Assembly: GCA_022605955.1 (NCBI GenBank)
Contig: JAKCOZ010000021.1
Location: 9,344,501-9,408,500 of the forward strand
Reading direction: 5' to 3'
DNA length: 64,000 nucleotides
DNA from: Rallus limicola
Taxonomy: Eukaryota; Chordata; Aves; Gruiformes; Rallidae
The position numbers and the translations under genes are program-made. Below are positions 36,984 through 49,300 of the stretch, in pieces. Every line of letters starts with the position of its first letter. Within the stretch, counting starts at the first letter, position 1. The notes under the pieces were generated by a model. That model did no database searches. It worked only from the letters and a program-made list of their open reading frames with translations, and was not told where the DNA came from.

Positions 36984-37713
36984 GTGAATTAGTGGCCATA
37001 ATGAAATTATATCTGAACTTCTAATAGTTAACCAAATCTATCAGCTGTTTCATGATGCATAGGTGCTCCAAGATGCTGACTTTCCATGTAGCTTTAGCTG
37101 ACATTGTATGTAAGGCAATTGTAATGCAATACAGTTACCTGTCAGCATATATTTGTAGGTGTGGAAAATGCCACTCAGAGAACAGAGATCTCGTATTCCC
37201 CGAAGCTTTTCCCAAGTATTTTATTTTTAAGCAAAAACATCTTGTTAAATCTCAACACCCTATTAAAGTAATGCTATCCACCACCAAGGCTGAGGATTCG
37301 GTTACCAATTACAGATTGTTCGCGACTGTGCAGGTGTAATCCCACTCATAGCTCCCAGTGAAAGGTATCAGACTGGAGGCAAGGTACCCGAGCGGGCTAG
37401 ATATGGATGAGTACAATGCTTTACAAAGTGATGTGTTGCAATATTATTAATTTAAACCCTTAGATTTCATTGTTGTGATCTGGGCTACATGATGCAATGC
37501 AAGATGACAGCCATTGAATTAATAGAAAATGGGATTCATCTCTTGAAATTTCACACAAAATAGAAGCAGGAGACAGACAAAATAAAGGGAGATGGATAGA
37601 CAGACTGATAATACCACTAATACTTTTAAATTTAAACTGAATGGGTGAGATAATTTTAAAACACTAATGGTATTTATCAACAGTGTGATAGCAGGGGGGA
37701 AAAAAAAAATCAC

Positions 37714-37757
37714 ACTCCCTCCCTCCCTCTCTCTCCCTCTTTCTCTTTCTCCCTTTC
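37714..37757 (+). repeat. (TCCC)n/(CT)n polypyrimidine microsatellite
   Basis: Repeated CCCT units run into CTCTCT and TTTCTC units over about 44 bases. The tract is essentially pure pyrimidine on the plus strand. Confidence 0.88.
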
Positions 37758-38834
37758 GTTGATTGCTTTGTTGAGCAAGTCAGTGAATATTTTACACTTT
37801 GTTTCTTTTATTTTAGTAAATGAACTGCCTCGAGCTAATGTAGTGTAAGTGGAAATTTCAAGCACCAATGTCTACTGCATGATCCAATAATAGGAACTTT
37901 CTTTCCCTCCTAGCTCTGTAACATAGTGTAGCAGCAAACTCCCCGATGCCTCCAGGTAGTCACATGCCTGATTTATGATTATAAACTATAGCTCTGGAAG
38001 AGGTTAGCTAGGTAGTTTAAATCATTGCTTTTTTGCTAATGAGCTAGGGTCAGAGAGAAAGTACTATTTGCAACAGCTTTATCTGGTTGTTACTTATGCC
38101 CTACATAGTACTCCTCAATGGTTTGGGTTGTGATAGTGTTTTTTCATAATCTTAACTGTTAATGCCATTTTAGTAAATCACGGATGTTACGTGCAATGAG
38201 TTTTCCTGCCATTATTCATCATTCATCTTGGTGCAAATTGGAGCTCGGTGCTTGCTTAAAACATGGTGTGGTCAGCATCAAATTGGGTGAAAATACCAGG
38301 TAAAGAGAGACAACATTCACAGACAGTGTAAGGGGTTGGTTTCTCTGCCCAGTGTGCTGTGATGTTGAGCTCTGTTCTTGTTCGATATTGGTATCATGCT
38401 CTGAAGATGCACAGGATATGCAAATACAGAAACATTCAAGATATTGTCCCAGATGAGTGTGGAAGCTGTTTCCAGGCTTGTGTTATTAGTATGTCTAAGA
38501 ATTGATAGAAGGATGGGATTATTGAGTAAATCCTTGTGTAGATCAGTCTTGCACAAATTTAATCATCAGATCACCAAAAGGCTTACTGACCCTGACAACG
38601 CACTATGGTCATATTTTCATATAAATAAGCTCTTTCTGGACAGTTTTCCCCAGTGGATTCAGTACCAATGGACTTTTTCTGGCACAAGGCCTGTTAACCA
38701 GTTTTCCTTTGAAGTCTTTCCTTTATAACTCTCTAAAAGACACGACTGTTTGACTTTCTATACCGCTCACTAGCTGAATGGAGTATCAGGCACTTAATGC
38801 ATGCTCACACAACTCTTGTCTCTCAAGTGCATCA

Positions 38835-40560
38835 AAGCAGCTGATCACATCACCTCTTTCCTAAAGTGACCCATATTTTGGAATTAGTGAGGTAAAACTC
38901 TTCTCATCAGCATCTCTTCCTATCAGCAATTCAAACCCAAGATTTCAGTAGTAGGTGTATCTCTCAAGTACCCTTGCACCTCTGCAGAAAACTTTGGATG
39001 TCTGCAACTAGAAGGATTTTAAAGCAGAACATGAAAGGTTATTTTAATAATCTGCTAGTGTTTGCATGTGACTTTCTTCTGTCACCTAAAGCTTCAGGCG
39101 ACAGAAGTACACGAGTCTGGTTCTTGTCCGTTCTTTCTGAGGCCCGACTTTGATAGAAGCTACACATGATCCACCACAGTCCCTGAATTCTTGTACACAG
39201 AGATGTTGCTTAGCTAGTTATTCCCTCATCGTGTGCTGCTGAATGTTGCTGCCTGCAGGAAATTTGATGCACCTGTCCCTTTTGAACAGCATCCCATTTT
39301 TCAGGCTACTTCTCCGATTTGTCATGATCGTTTTGAATTCTAATCTTGTCTTCCAGCATACTCACAATTTGATGCTGTCTGCAGATGTAATAAGCATAAT
39401 CTATTCCGTCAATGAGGTCACTAATGAAAATATTGAATAGTACCAACCCCAGTCCCCCGTGGATCCTCACTTCGTACAGCCTCCCTTTCCGGCCATGAAC
39501 CTTTGATAAATACTCTGAGTACTGTTTTGAAACTAATTTTGTATCCACCCCAGCACTGTTTTATCTGAACCATGTTTCCTTAGCTGAAGTACAAGATATC
39601 TTATAGCAATCAGAAATTTCTTTAAAAGTCAATGACATGTGTTGTTTTCTGTCCACAAAGACTCCTTCCTTGTAGAGGAAAATTTACCTTGGTTCAACAG
39701 CCAGTCTTCATGAACAAAATGTCAAACTCTTCTGCTTGTCATCGTTACAGAATACGATAATTTGTTTCAGAGTTTTCCCAGAAATTTAAAAGAAGGTACT
39801 CCTTTATAATCTCCTAGTTAGTTCTTTTTCCCATTCTCTTGTCTCCTGTGTTTTGTCACTTCACCTACTCTTCAATATTTCTCAAGAATAACTATTAATA
39901 CCTCTGAGCTTTAGTCCTTTAAATAACGGAGGATGAGGTAGAAAGGACTACAAAGCAGGCAAATGATTCAAAAAGATCTGAGTTGTCCCAATATTTTTCT
40001 CACCTCTCACAGCCATGTGACGACACTGTCTTTGTAGATCAACCCACCCCCCAAAAAATAAATACACAGGCTCTCATGAGGACGTCTGCCAATCATTTTC
40101 TCCACCTTTTTGAGTTGAAAAGTTAGTGCAATCCAAATTCACTTGGACTTCTTTTCACTAAATTAGTATAAAGTGATTTCTTTTTATGGCTTATGTCATT
40201 TGTATCTCAGTTTGTACCTTGGGTTTTCCTACCACATACCTTGGACTTTGCCTGGACAATCAGAACCTCTCGTTAGCTTTGGAGTGTGAGCCTTCTGTTT
40301 TTTCATTAAAAGTTCTGTGCATCTGATCTTTCAGTTGTAATTATGGGACGTTTATTCCCCAAGTGAGGACAAACACCGACCCATCCGTGAGTTTCTGTTA
40401 TAAGCGCTGGAGACGGTATTGGGGTTGGGTGGACAGGAATTTGATTCAGTAGTGCTTGTGCCAATCTGCAGGAAAAGGGCAACTTCTGAAGAGCTGCTCT
40501 TTCCCCCACCTTAGCTCTTCCTGGGTGCTGGGCTGACACATCGCATTCCTTTAGCATTAC
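38835..40560 (-). mobile_element. Decayed CR1/L3-clade LINE with reverse-transcriptase core
   Basis: Read on the minus strand, 39306-39548 encodes LVLFNIFISDLIDGID, then MLEDKIRIQNDHDKSEK. This is the reverse-transcriptase segment of CR1/L3-type non-LTR elements: the LFNIFINDL-type motif and the LED.IRIQND.D..EKW-type helix after the catalytic box. The catalytic FADD box falls at about 39371-39390. There the frame is shifted, and in the neighbouring frame the box reads S-A-D-S, so the copy is dead. The order of conserved stretches continues to both sides. A C-terminal segment lies near 38840-38930 (left), and N-terminal reverse-transcriptase and linker stretches lie near 39500-39900 and, more weakly, to about 40.55 kb. 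The core is secure; the outer limits are approximate. Its strong divergence compared with the CR1 copies nearby indicates an ancient insertion. Confidence 0.78.
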
Positions 40561-40792
40561 AGCTGTTCCATCACAGATTCAACCTGGGCCCTCTGTGTAC
40601 AGAGTGAAATATTTCTCTCCTGTAAATCTCTTACTACAGAGAGAATTCTATGATCTTATGAATCCTCAAGTTTTCATGCACAATCATACAGGGGCCTAAT
40701 TTTCTGCAATGGCTCCTTCAGTTATTGCATCACAGAAATCTCTCGCTGGTTTCATTCATTCCATCACCACCTATAAATAAGGGTTGTGACTG
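40561..40792. other. Short unannotated spacer
   Basis: No feature was recognised between the old LINE relic and the younger CR1 tail. It may include the extreme 5' side of the relic. Confidence 0.4.
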
Positions 40793-40913
40793 GAATCACA
40801 GAATCACAGAATCACAGAATCTTAGGGGTTGGAAGGGACCTCAAGAGATCATCGGGTCCAACCCCCCTGCCAAAGCAGGCTCCCTATCTCATACTACATA
40901 GATAATAGGTCAG
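40793..40913 (-). mobile_element. CR1 LINE 3' end with octamer tail (antisense)
   Basis: The plus strand starts with three to four GAATCACA units, the reverse complement of the CR1 3' terminal octamer repeat. It continues GGGGTTGGAAGGGACCTCAA, then GAGATCATCGGGTCCAACCC, then CCCTGCCAAAGCAGG. This is the best-preserved CR1 copy in the window and so probably the youngest. Only about 120 bases remain, a severe 5' truncation. Confidence 0.95.
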
Positions 40914-43640
40914 GAGAGTTACTCCTGGGAAGACCGCATATCGTATTTTCCACGAAGTAAAAGTGTTTTAAATTGTGTTCTTCTAACTGCATCTTGGTTG
41001 CTGCACAGTTCATTTCTGAGCGTGCTAACTGGTGTTCTTAACACTGGGGATACTACATGGAAAATGGCAATTCCAAATGCTCATAGTCACGGGATAGGCT
41101 CAGAGGGACTCCTGGAGGTTATCCAGTTCACTTGGGGAAGGTATCAGTTGACGCTTGAGAATTGTAATGTGCCCTAGAGATTACATGAGTGGGAATCTTT
41201 TAGAGTCTGCTTAAATGCCAGGACTCTTTTGGTGTGGCACTGAAATCAATAAGTTATGTAGTTTACAGTAAGAAACCTATAGATGTTTCAGTTCACTCTG
41301 TTCCACGTGTGCTGTGGGGGGAAAAGGTCTGTTTAGATAGACATCCCAAACTGAAATTACCAAACCTAAAATTAGTTCTTATTTTTCACTGTCTGGAAAA
41401 TACACTTGCACAGGCTACCCAACTATCACATGAATGTTTCAGTTTAGTCTTGATAGCAGCCTTGACTCTCTTATCATAATGGCTGTGAAGGAAGCCAGTG
41501 GAGGACTGCTGGTTACAAAGGAATTACCGGGATTAGGTGTGCTTTCTGTCCCTGATTTGCCCTGTGTGTTTGGAGCTCTTACTGTTGAGATTTCACTTCT
41601 GAAGCTGCCCAGTTATCCCATCTAACCTGTGCACTGCCACCCACCTGATCACAGGGAAGTGCCATCTGTGCTCAGAGGGAACTTTTTTACCACTTTTCAG
41701 AGGCTGCACTTCACAGGGCTCTTCTGTGTGAGCAGGACTGGCAGAGGTATTCCCTTGTACTGAGCACAACCCAACCCCTTGTTCCCACAGGATCTCTGAG
41801 CAAGCCAAGCAGGGATGAGCCAATGCTTCAAGGAACTTGAGACAGGGCAGGAGGAACACAATTGTTTGCATCCATGGTGCCACAGGAGCTGCTTCTGTCT
41901 GCGTGTGCAGCTGCTGGTTTCCTAACCCAGGTTTCAGGTAGGACATCTTCTGATGAAATATTTGGGAAATAAGTAAAAGCACATTAGGAGAAATGTAAAA
42001 GATATAAGCAAAGATCAATTGCAGATGTGCATGTTTGTATGCACTTCCTTGTTGCTGGCTGCAGCAGTGCTTCACCTTGAGTGTATTTCTAGGTGCAAAC
42101 TTTGTTGTGTGGTGTGTTTTTGGTACCCTTGACTTCCAGCTGCACTACGATTCTGAGTGCTGTTGTTCTAATCTATGTGTTTCTGTATAATGGTGTGTCT
42201 AGAAGAAAAGATAACATTATCTTACTTTGGGCAATCAACATTCACAGAACTTCAGCATCTTGGTTATCCTTTGTAGTCATCCTTATGTTTATAATATAAA
42301 ATGCAAACCAGGATTTTTAACTTCCATCTTTGAGGGCCTGGCTCCTTTCTTTCTGCTAGTCTGACAAGACTTCAGCAGTTCCCCTGACACAACCATGTGC
42401 CTGAATCTGTTGTTTCTGTCTTGAAAAGTGCAAACTGATTCCCTTGAGCAGGGCTTCTTATGATACTCACTTGAAAGGAGCTAATGGAAACCACCCAGAA
42501 TTTTAACCACTCTTGAGTTTATAAGGTAGAAAATGGACTTGGGTCTCAATTTCATATTTTGCAGCTGGTACTACACCATTAAGTTTAAGTAAATTTAAAA
42601 AATGAAGTGGTAATCTGTATTTTAATATTGATATTAGTCCCTGCCATTTTGACTTTGCCAGTCAGGCAGGGTATTTCAACAGCTGTCAGAAGGATAATTC
42701 TCACCTGGTTTGGTTACAGAATTAAGTTTCTTGGAGGGCTATTCACTCATTTCTGGAATATCAGGAAGTGGAAGTGTCAGTAAAGTGTGTTGTCTTAAAC
42801 CAGAATGACTGTAGTTGATGCTTCTAGGTTTTATGGAAAGTTGTGAAATATAATAATTTTTTAAAAATCATTCTGCAGCATAGCGTCACCCAGCTAAGGA
42901 TGCTGAAGGAACTCAGAGATTCGGATACAAATGCTCAAATGTCAGACTAAGGCTGGGATAATGTCTGTACTAGCAGTCCCAATAATCTCCAGGTTATTGA
43001 GATCTTCACTAACAACAAAATTACACTGCGGATCTCCTGGACTTTGGAGGGGATTCACTCTGCTGGTATTTTGAATAATAAGGGGGTTAGTGATGTAATA
43101 TGTATTCTGGAACACTTTGTCCACATGTTATCGGAATGCCCGCAATGCAGGAGTTATGGGAAATATATCATCGTCCCTGGACTGAAGTTTATACAGAATA
43201 TTACTCTGCCATAGGATCCCTTTATCTACATTCTAGATGGCCTGACAATGACTCCCCAAATGCCTGAAGCCAATTTAAAAAGGATACTAAGAGCACTCTA
43301 ATAGCTGAAGTTATTACTACTAAAGTGTAAATCAATGCTGTGTACGTTCCAAAGAGGAAGAGTGGGTTTGAATGAGCTTTGTCTTAATGGAAAGAGTGTT
43401 TCAGACAAATTCTGCATGTGTGGAGGCAGGTTCCACATACATGGCGCCGTACTGGCCTCCCCTCTGCTGTAGGGAAAGGTGAATTTCCTTGGCTCAGAAT
43501 GAACCTATGCTGTTGCTCTTGTTTCTTACTGACTGCGTTAGCCTCGTTGGTTTTGCTAGATAAGTACTGACCATGAGCCTAAACTGGGCTGTAGGAGCAA
43601 GGCAAACACGTGAGGAGCAAGAGGAGGGGCAAAGGGTGTA
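40914..43640. other. Unannotated non-coding stretch
   Basis: No named repeat. A 160-codon minus frame at 41593-42075 is among the longest in the window but shows no domain, no signal peptide followed by conserved sequence, and no exon partner. Confidence 0.5.
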
Positions 43641-43793
43641 ACAGAATCACCATGCTGGAAAAGACCTTTAAGATCACGAAGTCCAACCATTCCTGGCCTA
43701 TGCTAACCCATATCCCTGAGCACCTCATCTACCCGTCTGTTAAATACACTGAGGTTCGGTGACTCAACCTCCTCCCTGGGCAGCCTGTTCCCT
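43641..43793 (-). mobile_element. CR1 LINE 3'-end fragment (antisense)
   Basis: The plus strand reads ACAGAATCACCATGCTGGAA, then AAGACCTTTAAGATCACGAA, then GTCCAACCATTCC. It ends CTCAACCTCCTCCCTGGGCA plus GCCTGTTCC. This is the reverse complement of a CR1 3' region, of the subfamily type with GGAAAAGACC rather than GGAAGGGACC. It is 5'-truncated after the CCTGGGCAGCCTGTTCC block. Confidence 0.92.
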
Positions 43794-46261
43794 CCTCTCA
43801 CCCATCCCCTGGGTGCTGGCCCAGGTTGGTGCCACACAGAGGTACCCAGCCCCACCAGTCTTCCTCTTCCTCTCCCTCGCTAGCCCTTGCTATCACCTAG
43901 TCCTTGGGCTGTGGTGCGGCACTAGGCCATTCCTACTGGCAATTTTTTCTTCATTGCTTTAGCAGTGATGAATTGGTCTGTCAGACACTTTTGGTGGATT
44001 GTATGCTAACACACACCAAAAATATGAGTTGAGGTCACGGGCTGTGCCTAGGTCTAGGGCGTAGGTTTCCTCACCCCTGATTTATATACCACAATCTTAT
44101 GACAGCCACTTTAGTCAAAGGGAATGTAAATCTTCTAATTTCTGCTCAAGAATATTCTGTACTCTGACTCCCAGGGATTTTTAGGGATTACTAGTAGGGG
44201 CCCAGTTCTGGATGTGATCCTCTATCTTTACCCGTCTCCAGTTATCTAGAGATAATCAGATATTAGAGAAGGTTGGAAATTTGTCTCCTATTAATAATTT
44301 AAAAAAAAAAAAGTGATAAAAGACTCCGATCTTGCCAGTGTCATAAGTAATGTCACTTAGTAAAGTGACTGGCACTAGCTGTAGGCTCAGATATGCCAAT
44401 TATAATTAAAGTCATTATTTTCAAATACAGTTCAGTTTATTCCTGGTGAAAAGTAAAGAGAATTTTAGAGTGACAAATCTCTGGAAAATGCAAACTTGAC
44501 GAAAAGACTGTGTTTTTTAAATTCAGGTTTGAAATTAATATTATGCTAAAATATATTCTTTAAAATGAGTGTTGACCAACCTAACATACTGTACAACATT
44601 AGAATATGTATGTGCCTGTCAGAATCATCTCAAGAAAGCAAAAGATGACGTACAAGGCAGAAGTGACATGTAGGTCTCAGATCAACAGCCTTCAAACATC
44701 CATAGCATGGCTTTCAGAGAGGCGCTGTACCCTTTTCTGTGGCAAATCTGATGCCCATTCAGTTTTCTAGGAAGATGACCAAATTGCCACCTACTTTTGA
44801 GAATTAAAACCACACACCTTGCTATAAAAAAAACCCATAGAGGCAGAGAAACTGTATTCTTTTCAGGTAATAATGGTCTGCTAACAGAGAGAGAAGTGCT
44901 GGTAAAATTGAGGGTTCGGTTATTTACATGCAATGATGTACAGGTAACGGCTGTATTTTGTAAAGCTGTATAACACCCAGCGACACCAGTCACCCTTGCT
45001 GGGTTTCTTCCCTGAAATGAATGGGATTCTTGGAGATGACCATAGGAGAATATAAAGCACAGCCACGAAGTATCTCCCCCAAGCAGCAGCTCACTCCTGT
45101 GAAGGAAGCTGTAAGCCAAGGATGAAAACCTCAAGAAGCGGGAGGTGGGCACTGCATCAAGCAATCTCCCAAACACTCAGAACCCTCTTCCTGGGGTGCA
45201 TCCCAGAGGCACGAGTGGTTTGGGACAGCAGCTGCTCTGAAGATGCTGCTCCTGTCCTTGGCACCCTAGAACTGAAGGTTAACTGGTGGGCGATAAAGCA
45301 GAAATGTTGTCACTGACCTTTGCTTGCTAATGATTGCACCAGTTGTGTCCAAATCCAGAGGTAGTTAGTGCTTCTCCTCTTCTGGTCGCCTTCTAGCTCC
45401 ATTCGCTTGAGGTGACTGTGCCTTTGTCCTCCCAGGGGGTTGTTGGAGTGCCTGCCCTGCCGCTGGCCACCAGCTTGCCCTGAGCCCCTGCTGTGGGACA
45501 CTGACCTGAGGTCTGGCATTAGCGTCAGGTAGGGATGAAAATCCTGTTTGCACTGCAGGTGACCAGGATCTGGGCAAGAAAAGTTGCTGTAGCTGAACTT
45601 TTCCATTCTCGGCCACTGCGCCAGGCAGCTCCTTTGTCATTATCGCCAGTCAAAATCTTGGTTTTGTTTTCTGCCCTGTAATCTCACGTTGATGTCCTCT
45701 GTGTTTTTCAGCCCCTCTGTTTAAAGTGTTTCCATTTGATATGATTAATAGTTCTTGTGAGTGATCTCTATTAAGGACCTAAAGCTCAATTTCAAATATT
45801 TTTGTGGCACTTCTGGTGGGCCTTGCTGGGATAAATTAAGCCTATTTTTCCACTGATTGCTTCGTTGGATCTCTTTGTAACTTCACCTTGTATTCTTTTC
45901 TGTTCAATACTTTTCAAAGTACTGAGAGTTTAAAGAGGTACAATAAATCCCAGATCAGTTTTTAATGACCATGGTAAGCCTGCTTGTAATATGTCAGTAA
46001 GCTGAGCCTAAAAGCCAATGGGGAATAGGCCATTTCTGCCTTAGTAATTGCCTCCACAGAAAGATTTATAATGTCATTATCTGAATCTACAAGAAATAAC
46101 TCATAGAGCTGAAATACCCTAAAAAAATATTACAATTCTCTTAAAATCTAGTCATTCATAAATGCTAAATAATAAAACTTTTTCCAAGATGGTTTATGTT
46201 AAAAATAAAACACAGTCAAAATATAAATGTACTTTTCTTAATCAGATTCTTCGTTCTTTAT
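43794..46261. other. Unannotated non-coding stretch
   Basis: It holds the longest frame in the window, 164 codons on the minus strand at 44682-45176. No family is recognisable in it, and unrelated frames overlap on the other strand. GC content rises at 45.1-45.6 kb. An A12 run lies near 44300-44311. Confidence 0.5.
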
Positions 46262-46356
46262 GTATCTGTTTTCCCTGCCGTAGCCCGGGCAGGAGAGTGG
46301 TGCAGTGCACAGCCCGGATCTTGCGCTGCGCCACTGAAAGCACGAGCGAGGGCTGA
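46262..46356 (+). other. CpG-dense patch behind an acceptor-like tract (possible small exon)
   Basis: TATCTGTTTTCCCTGCCGTAG ends at 46283 and looks like a pyrimidine tract plus AG acceptor. It is followed by GC-rich sequence with seven CpG dinucleotides between 46279 and 46350, in a region where CpG is otherwise scarce. The plus frame stays open across the patch, but no matching donor site is obvious. It could be an untranslated or lncRNA exon, a small unmethylated site, or chance. Confidence 0.2.
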
Positions 46357-49300
46357 GAAACCACAAAGAGGGGAGAGCTTTCCCAGTCATTTTTCTTTAT
46401 TTGTATGTGATTCCAGGGGGGAAGAGGGTTAGTTAGCACTGCAATAAAATTAATTTTTGCAATAAAAATCACTCCCCCCTTTCTCCTTCCACCATTTTCC
46501 CATGAAAAGCCACAGTAAATGTCCTGATGAATGTACTGCAGTACTGTTTTAAGCCATTCCAGCCAGCTTCCTTTGCCCTTAGCATTCTCCAATCAGGAGA
46601 TATCATTCATTTCTTTCAAAAAGCAGGAAATGTACTCTTCAATTTGTCTGGTGTTTAATAAAGTGCTAGAATTACCATAGCTACCCTCATCTTCTGATGC
46701 TTTAATACACTGTGAGATTTATACTAATTTCAACCAGACTATATTCTTCAGCGCAGAAAGCTTGTACACTTAAAAGGGTGCTGTCAGCATGCTCTCTTCT
46801 TTTTTTAACCACGAACTCCTATATGTGAGGACTTGATTTCTATTGCACTGAAGTTTTGAATTGTTTTACTATTTAATTTGTGCTGATTTTTGGTCTGTGT
46901 CCAGGTGAGCTTGACCATTGCTACTGAGAGTTTTTGCTATGGTGCTTCCCAGTGAGTCTTCTCTGAAGTTTAAACTAAAGTTGTTAGGGTCCAATATCTG
47001 CTCTTGGGCTGTAAATTATAGATCCTAACACCCCTTTAAGGTGTGTCAGTTCTGGTATTAACTTAAGTCCAGGATTTCTTCCCATGTCCCATACACTTCA
47101 GCACAGATATATCTGTAAGCAATAAATTATTACTCAATTCTATTGAGCATTATAAACTTTCAGGGCCTTTGATTCAAAGAAACAAGCCCCCTGGAACAGA
47201 AATTATTTCCCAGGCAGGGCACTCTGGTCTTCATAGTGCCACTTGAGCCTAATAGGTCTGTGAAACAATACCAGCATCTTTATTTCCTGAGTTTAAAAAA
47301 TATCTATAAGCAAACATACATGTGCTTCTGCCTCTGGATGTATATATGCAATTGTTATCAATAGTGGTGGGAATATTCCTGCACAGAGAGATCAAAACAC
47401 ACTGTAATACACCTATCTATCACCTGTGAGCCTCCTGTGTGCCTTGTAGCTTTACTTCTAAATCTGATTTCTGAGGCAATATGATGTGTCCTTTTCAGCA
47501 CATTGCTCTGTGAAGAAGTCAATGGCTGCTAAAGAAACTGGGGATTTTGAAGTGGTCTGACTGAAGATGGTGTGTTTAGAAACACAAAATAAAAAGAGTC
47601 TCTGTACACTTTGTTTTCCTTAGGAGCTGCTGCAGACTGAGTACAGCCAGATGTATAATTTGAAATAAACTTGATTTGTTGTTTATTGTTAGCTTTTAAA
47701 CCTAATCTGGGTTGAGATCAGAGTATAGGACCTAAAATAAAACCCCCTGCACTGAATCGAAGAGCCTGTGAAGAAATCGCAGTGGGTGCCAGGTGACAGC
47801 CTGGACCGAGCTGTCTTGGGCCAAGTCCTTAAGCAGGAGCAGTACAAACTCACTTGCACTGGGATTGCAGGTAATAGGATTGCAGCAGGAAGAACCCAAG
47901 CACAATGAAGGATGAAAGAATATCAAAATATCTTTTTGCTCCTTCTGTTAGAAACTCATCCTGTAAGAACCAGGGTGAAATAATGAACTGAGGTTGGTCA
48001 GGATTAGTCTCTGGTTGTTCAATTGCTGCCATGCTTCTTCACTATTGTGTGTAGCAAATGTTTTCTGACAGGCTAACTAGGAATAATAAAGGGATAAAGG
48101 ACTCTGGTGACATTCTGAATGTTGCAGTCGTTATTCCTGTCCCCTCGATGGGGTTTACCTTTGGCGATGTCAGAAGTGACTCTTCTCTGAGCCCAGGCGA
48201 AGAGAAAGATGGGCTACTGGGGTTAAGTGTGCTTGGAGCTGCTGTCCTGCGTGTTGGCCTGTGTGAAGTCCCATCTAGATATGTGAGGCTGCGTGAGGGT
48301 CAGGTGCCTTTGCAGGGACTGTTTGAGGAGGGAGGGGTTTTATGCACCTCCTGTCCTAAAATACATGAGTATCCTCACTTTACCAAAGACTCATGTTTCC
48401 ATGAGACCTTTTGAGAACACTTAGCCACCGTCAGTGAAGTGAAACCTGAAGTTTTCACCAGGCAACAGAAATGTTGTGGCTCCTCTAGAAGTACCTCGGT
48501 TTTCCCCATTGCCTCAAAGAATGGCAAGTTTGTGGGGCTGCAGCACTTGTGATGCCTCTGCAACAAGGCAGCACATGCTTTGGAACAGCTGATGGAAGTT
48601 TTTTCTAGCATTTAAGAAAAATAATTCCAAAATTGAAAGGTGTAGAATTTAATAAATTGTGTCAGTGTTGGTGCTGTGAGGAAACTCCTTGGTTCGCTTA
48701 ACTGTGGTAATTAATTATGGGGTGGAGATGTCATGAGACATCCTTGAGAAATAGAAAAAGGACCCAGATAACTAATAAACGTAAGGTCTGTCTGGTTGAG
48801 GTACCCCACAGTGGGTATTTCTAGTAGGGAGGCAACTGTGTCAAATGATGGTGCTTGTTGGCAGTGCTGGAGCTAAGAGGAGAGCAGGAAACAGACCATG
48901 GCAGGGAAGTGCAGGCAGCGTGCTGGGCATCGTTTGCTGTTACAGGTCATGTGCAGTTAATGAACAGTTTGTTGTTCTTTCTTCTGCATCTTATCATCCA
49001 AAAATAAGCATATGCAAAAATTTGAGAGACTAGTTTAAGGTTAAATAACCTTCGAATTACTTAGAAACCACAACTGCTTCCTGGGCTGTTTAAGGACCTT
49101 ATTTCTATCTGGCTTCTAATTTTGCATGCAACTTTCCACTCTCAAATCCGACTGCACCAACAGAAGTTGAGTTTGGATAAATTACTCTGATATTGGCCCA
49201 TGTGTAATGTATGCTAATGAAATATAAGTGTCCAGGTCAAAAGAGAAATATTTAATGGGGGTGTTTACCAGTTGGTGATGGGAACAGAGAGCTCAGAATA

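Larger units (their letters stand above)
36301..38834. other. Unannotated non-coding stretch with pyrimidine tracts
   Basis: No gene was recognised. A block at 37.03-37.47 kb has enhancer-like texture but nothing specific. Octamer words occur at 36461-36468 and 38418-38425. Simple tracts in this stretch are listed separately. Confidence 0.5.

Noticed and set aside
39306..39548. Functional reverse-transcriptase gene
   Set aside because: The frame is a short remnant. The catalytic box is frameshifted and altered, so it is only a fossil of a LINE.
41593..42075. 160-codon minus-strand open frame
   Set aside because: The composition looks like translated non-coding DNA. No motif, no conserved neighbour and no promoter or splice evidence.
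43794..43965. GC-rich plus frame following the CR1 fragment
   Set aside because: The first part of the frame is antisense CR1, and the remainder has no recognisable protein features.
44682..45176. 164-codon minus-strand open frame, the longest in the window
   Set aside because: No recognisable domain, no exon partner, and overlapping unrelated frames on the other strand. The length is plausible by chance in 64 kb of sequence read in six frames.
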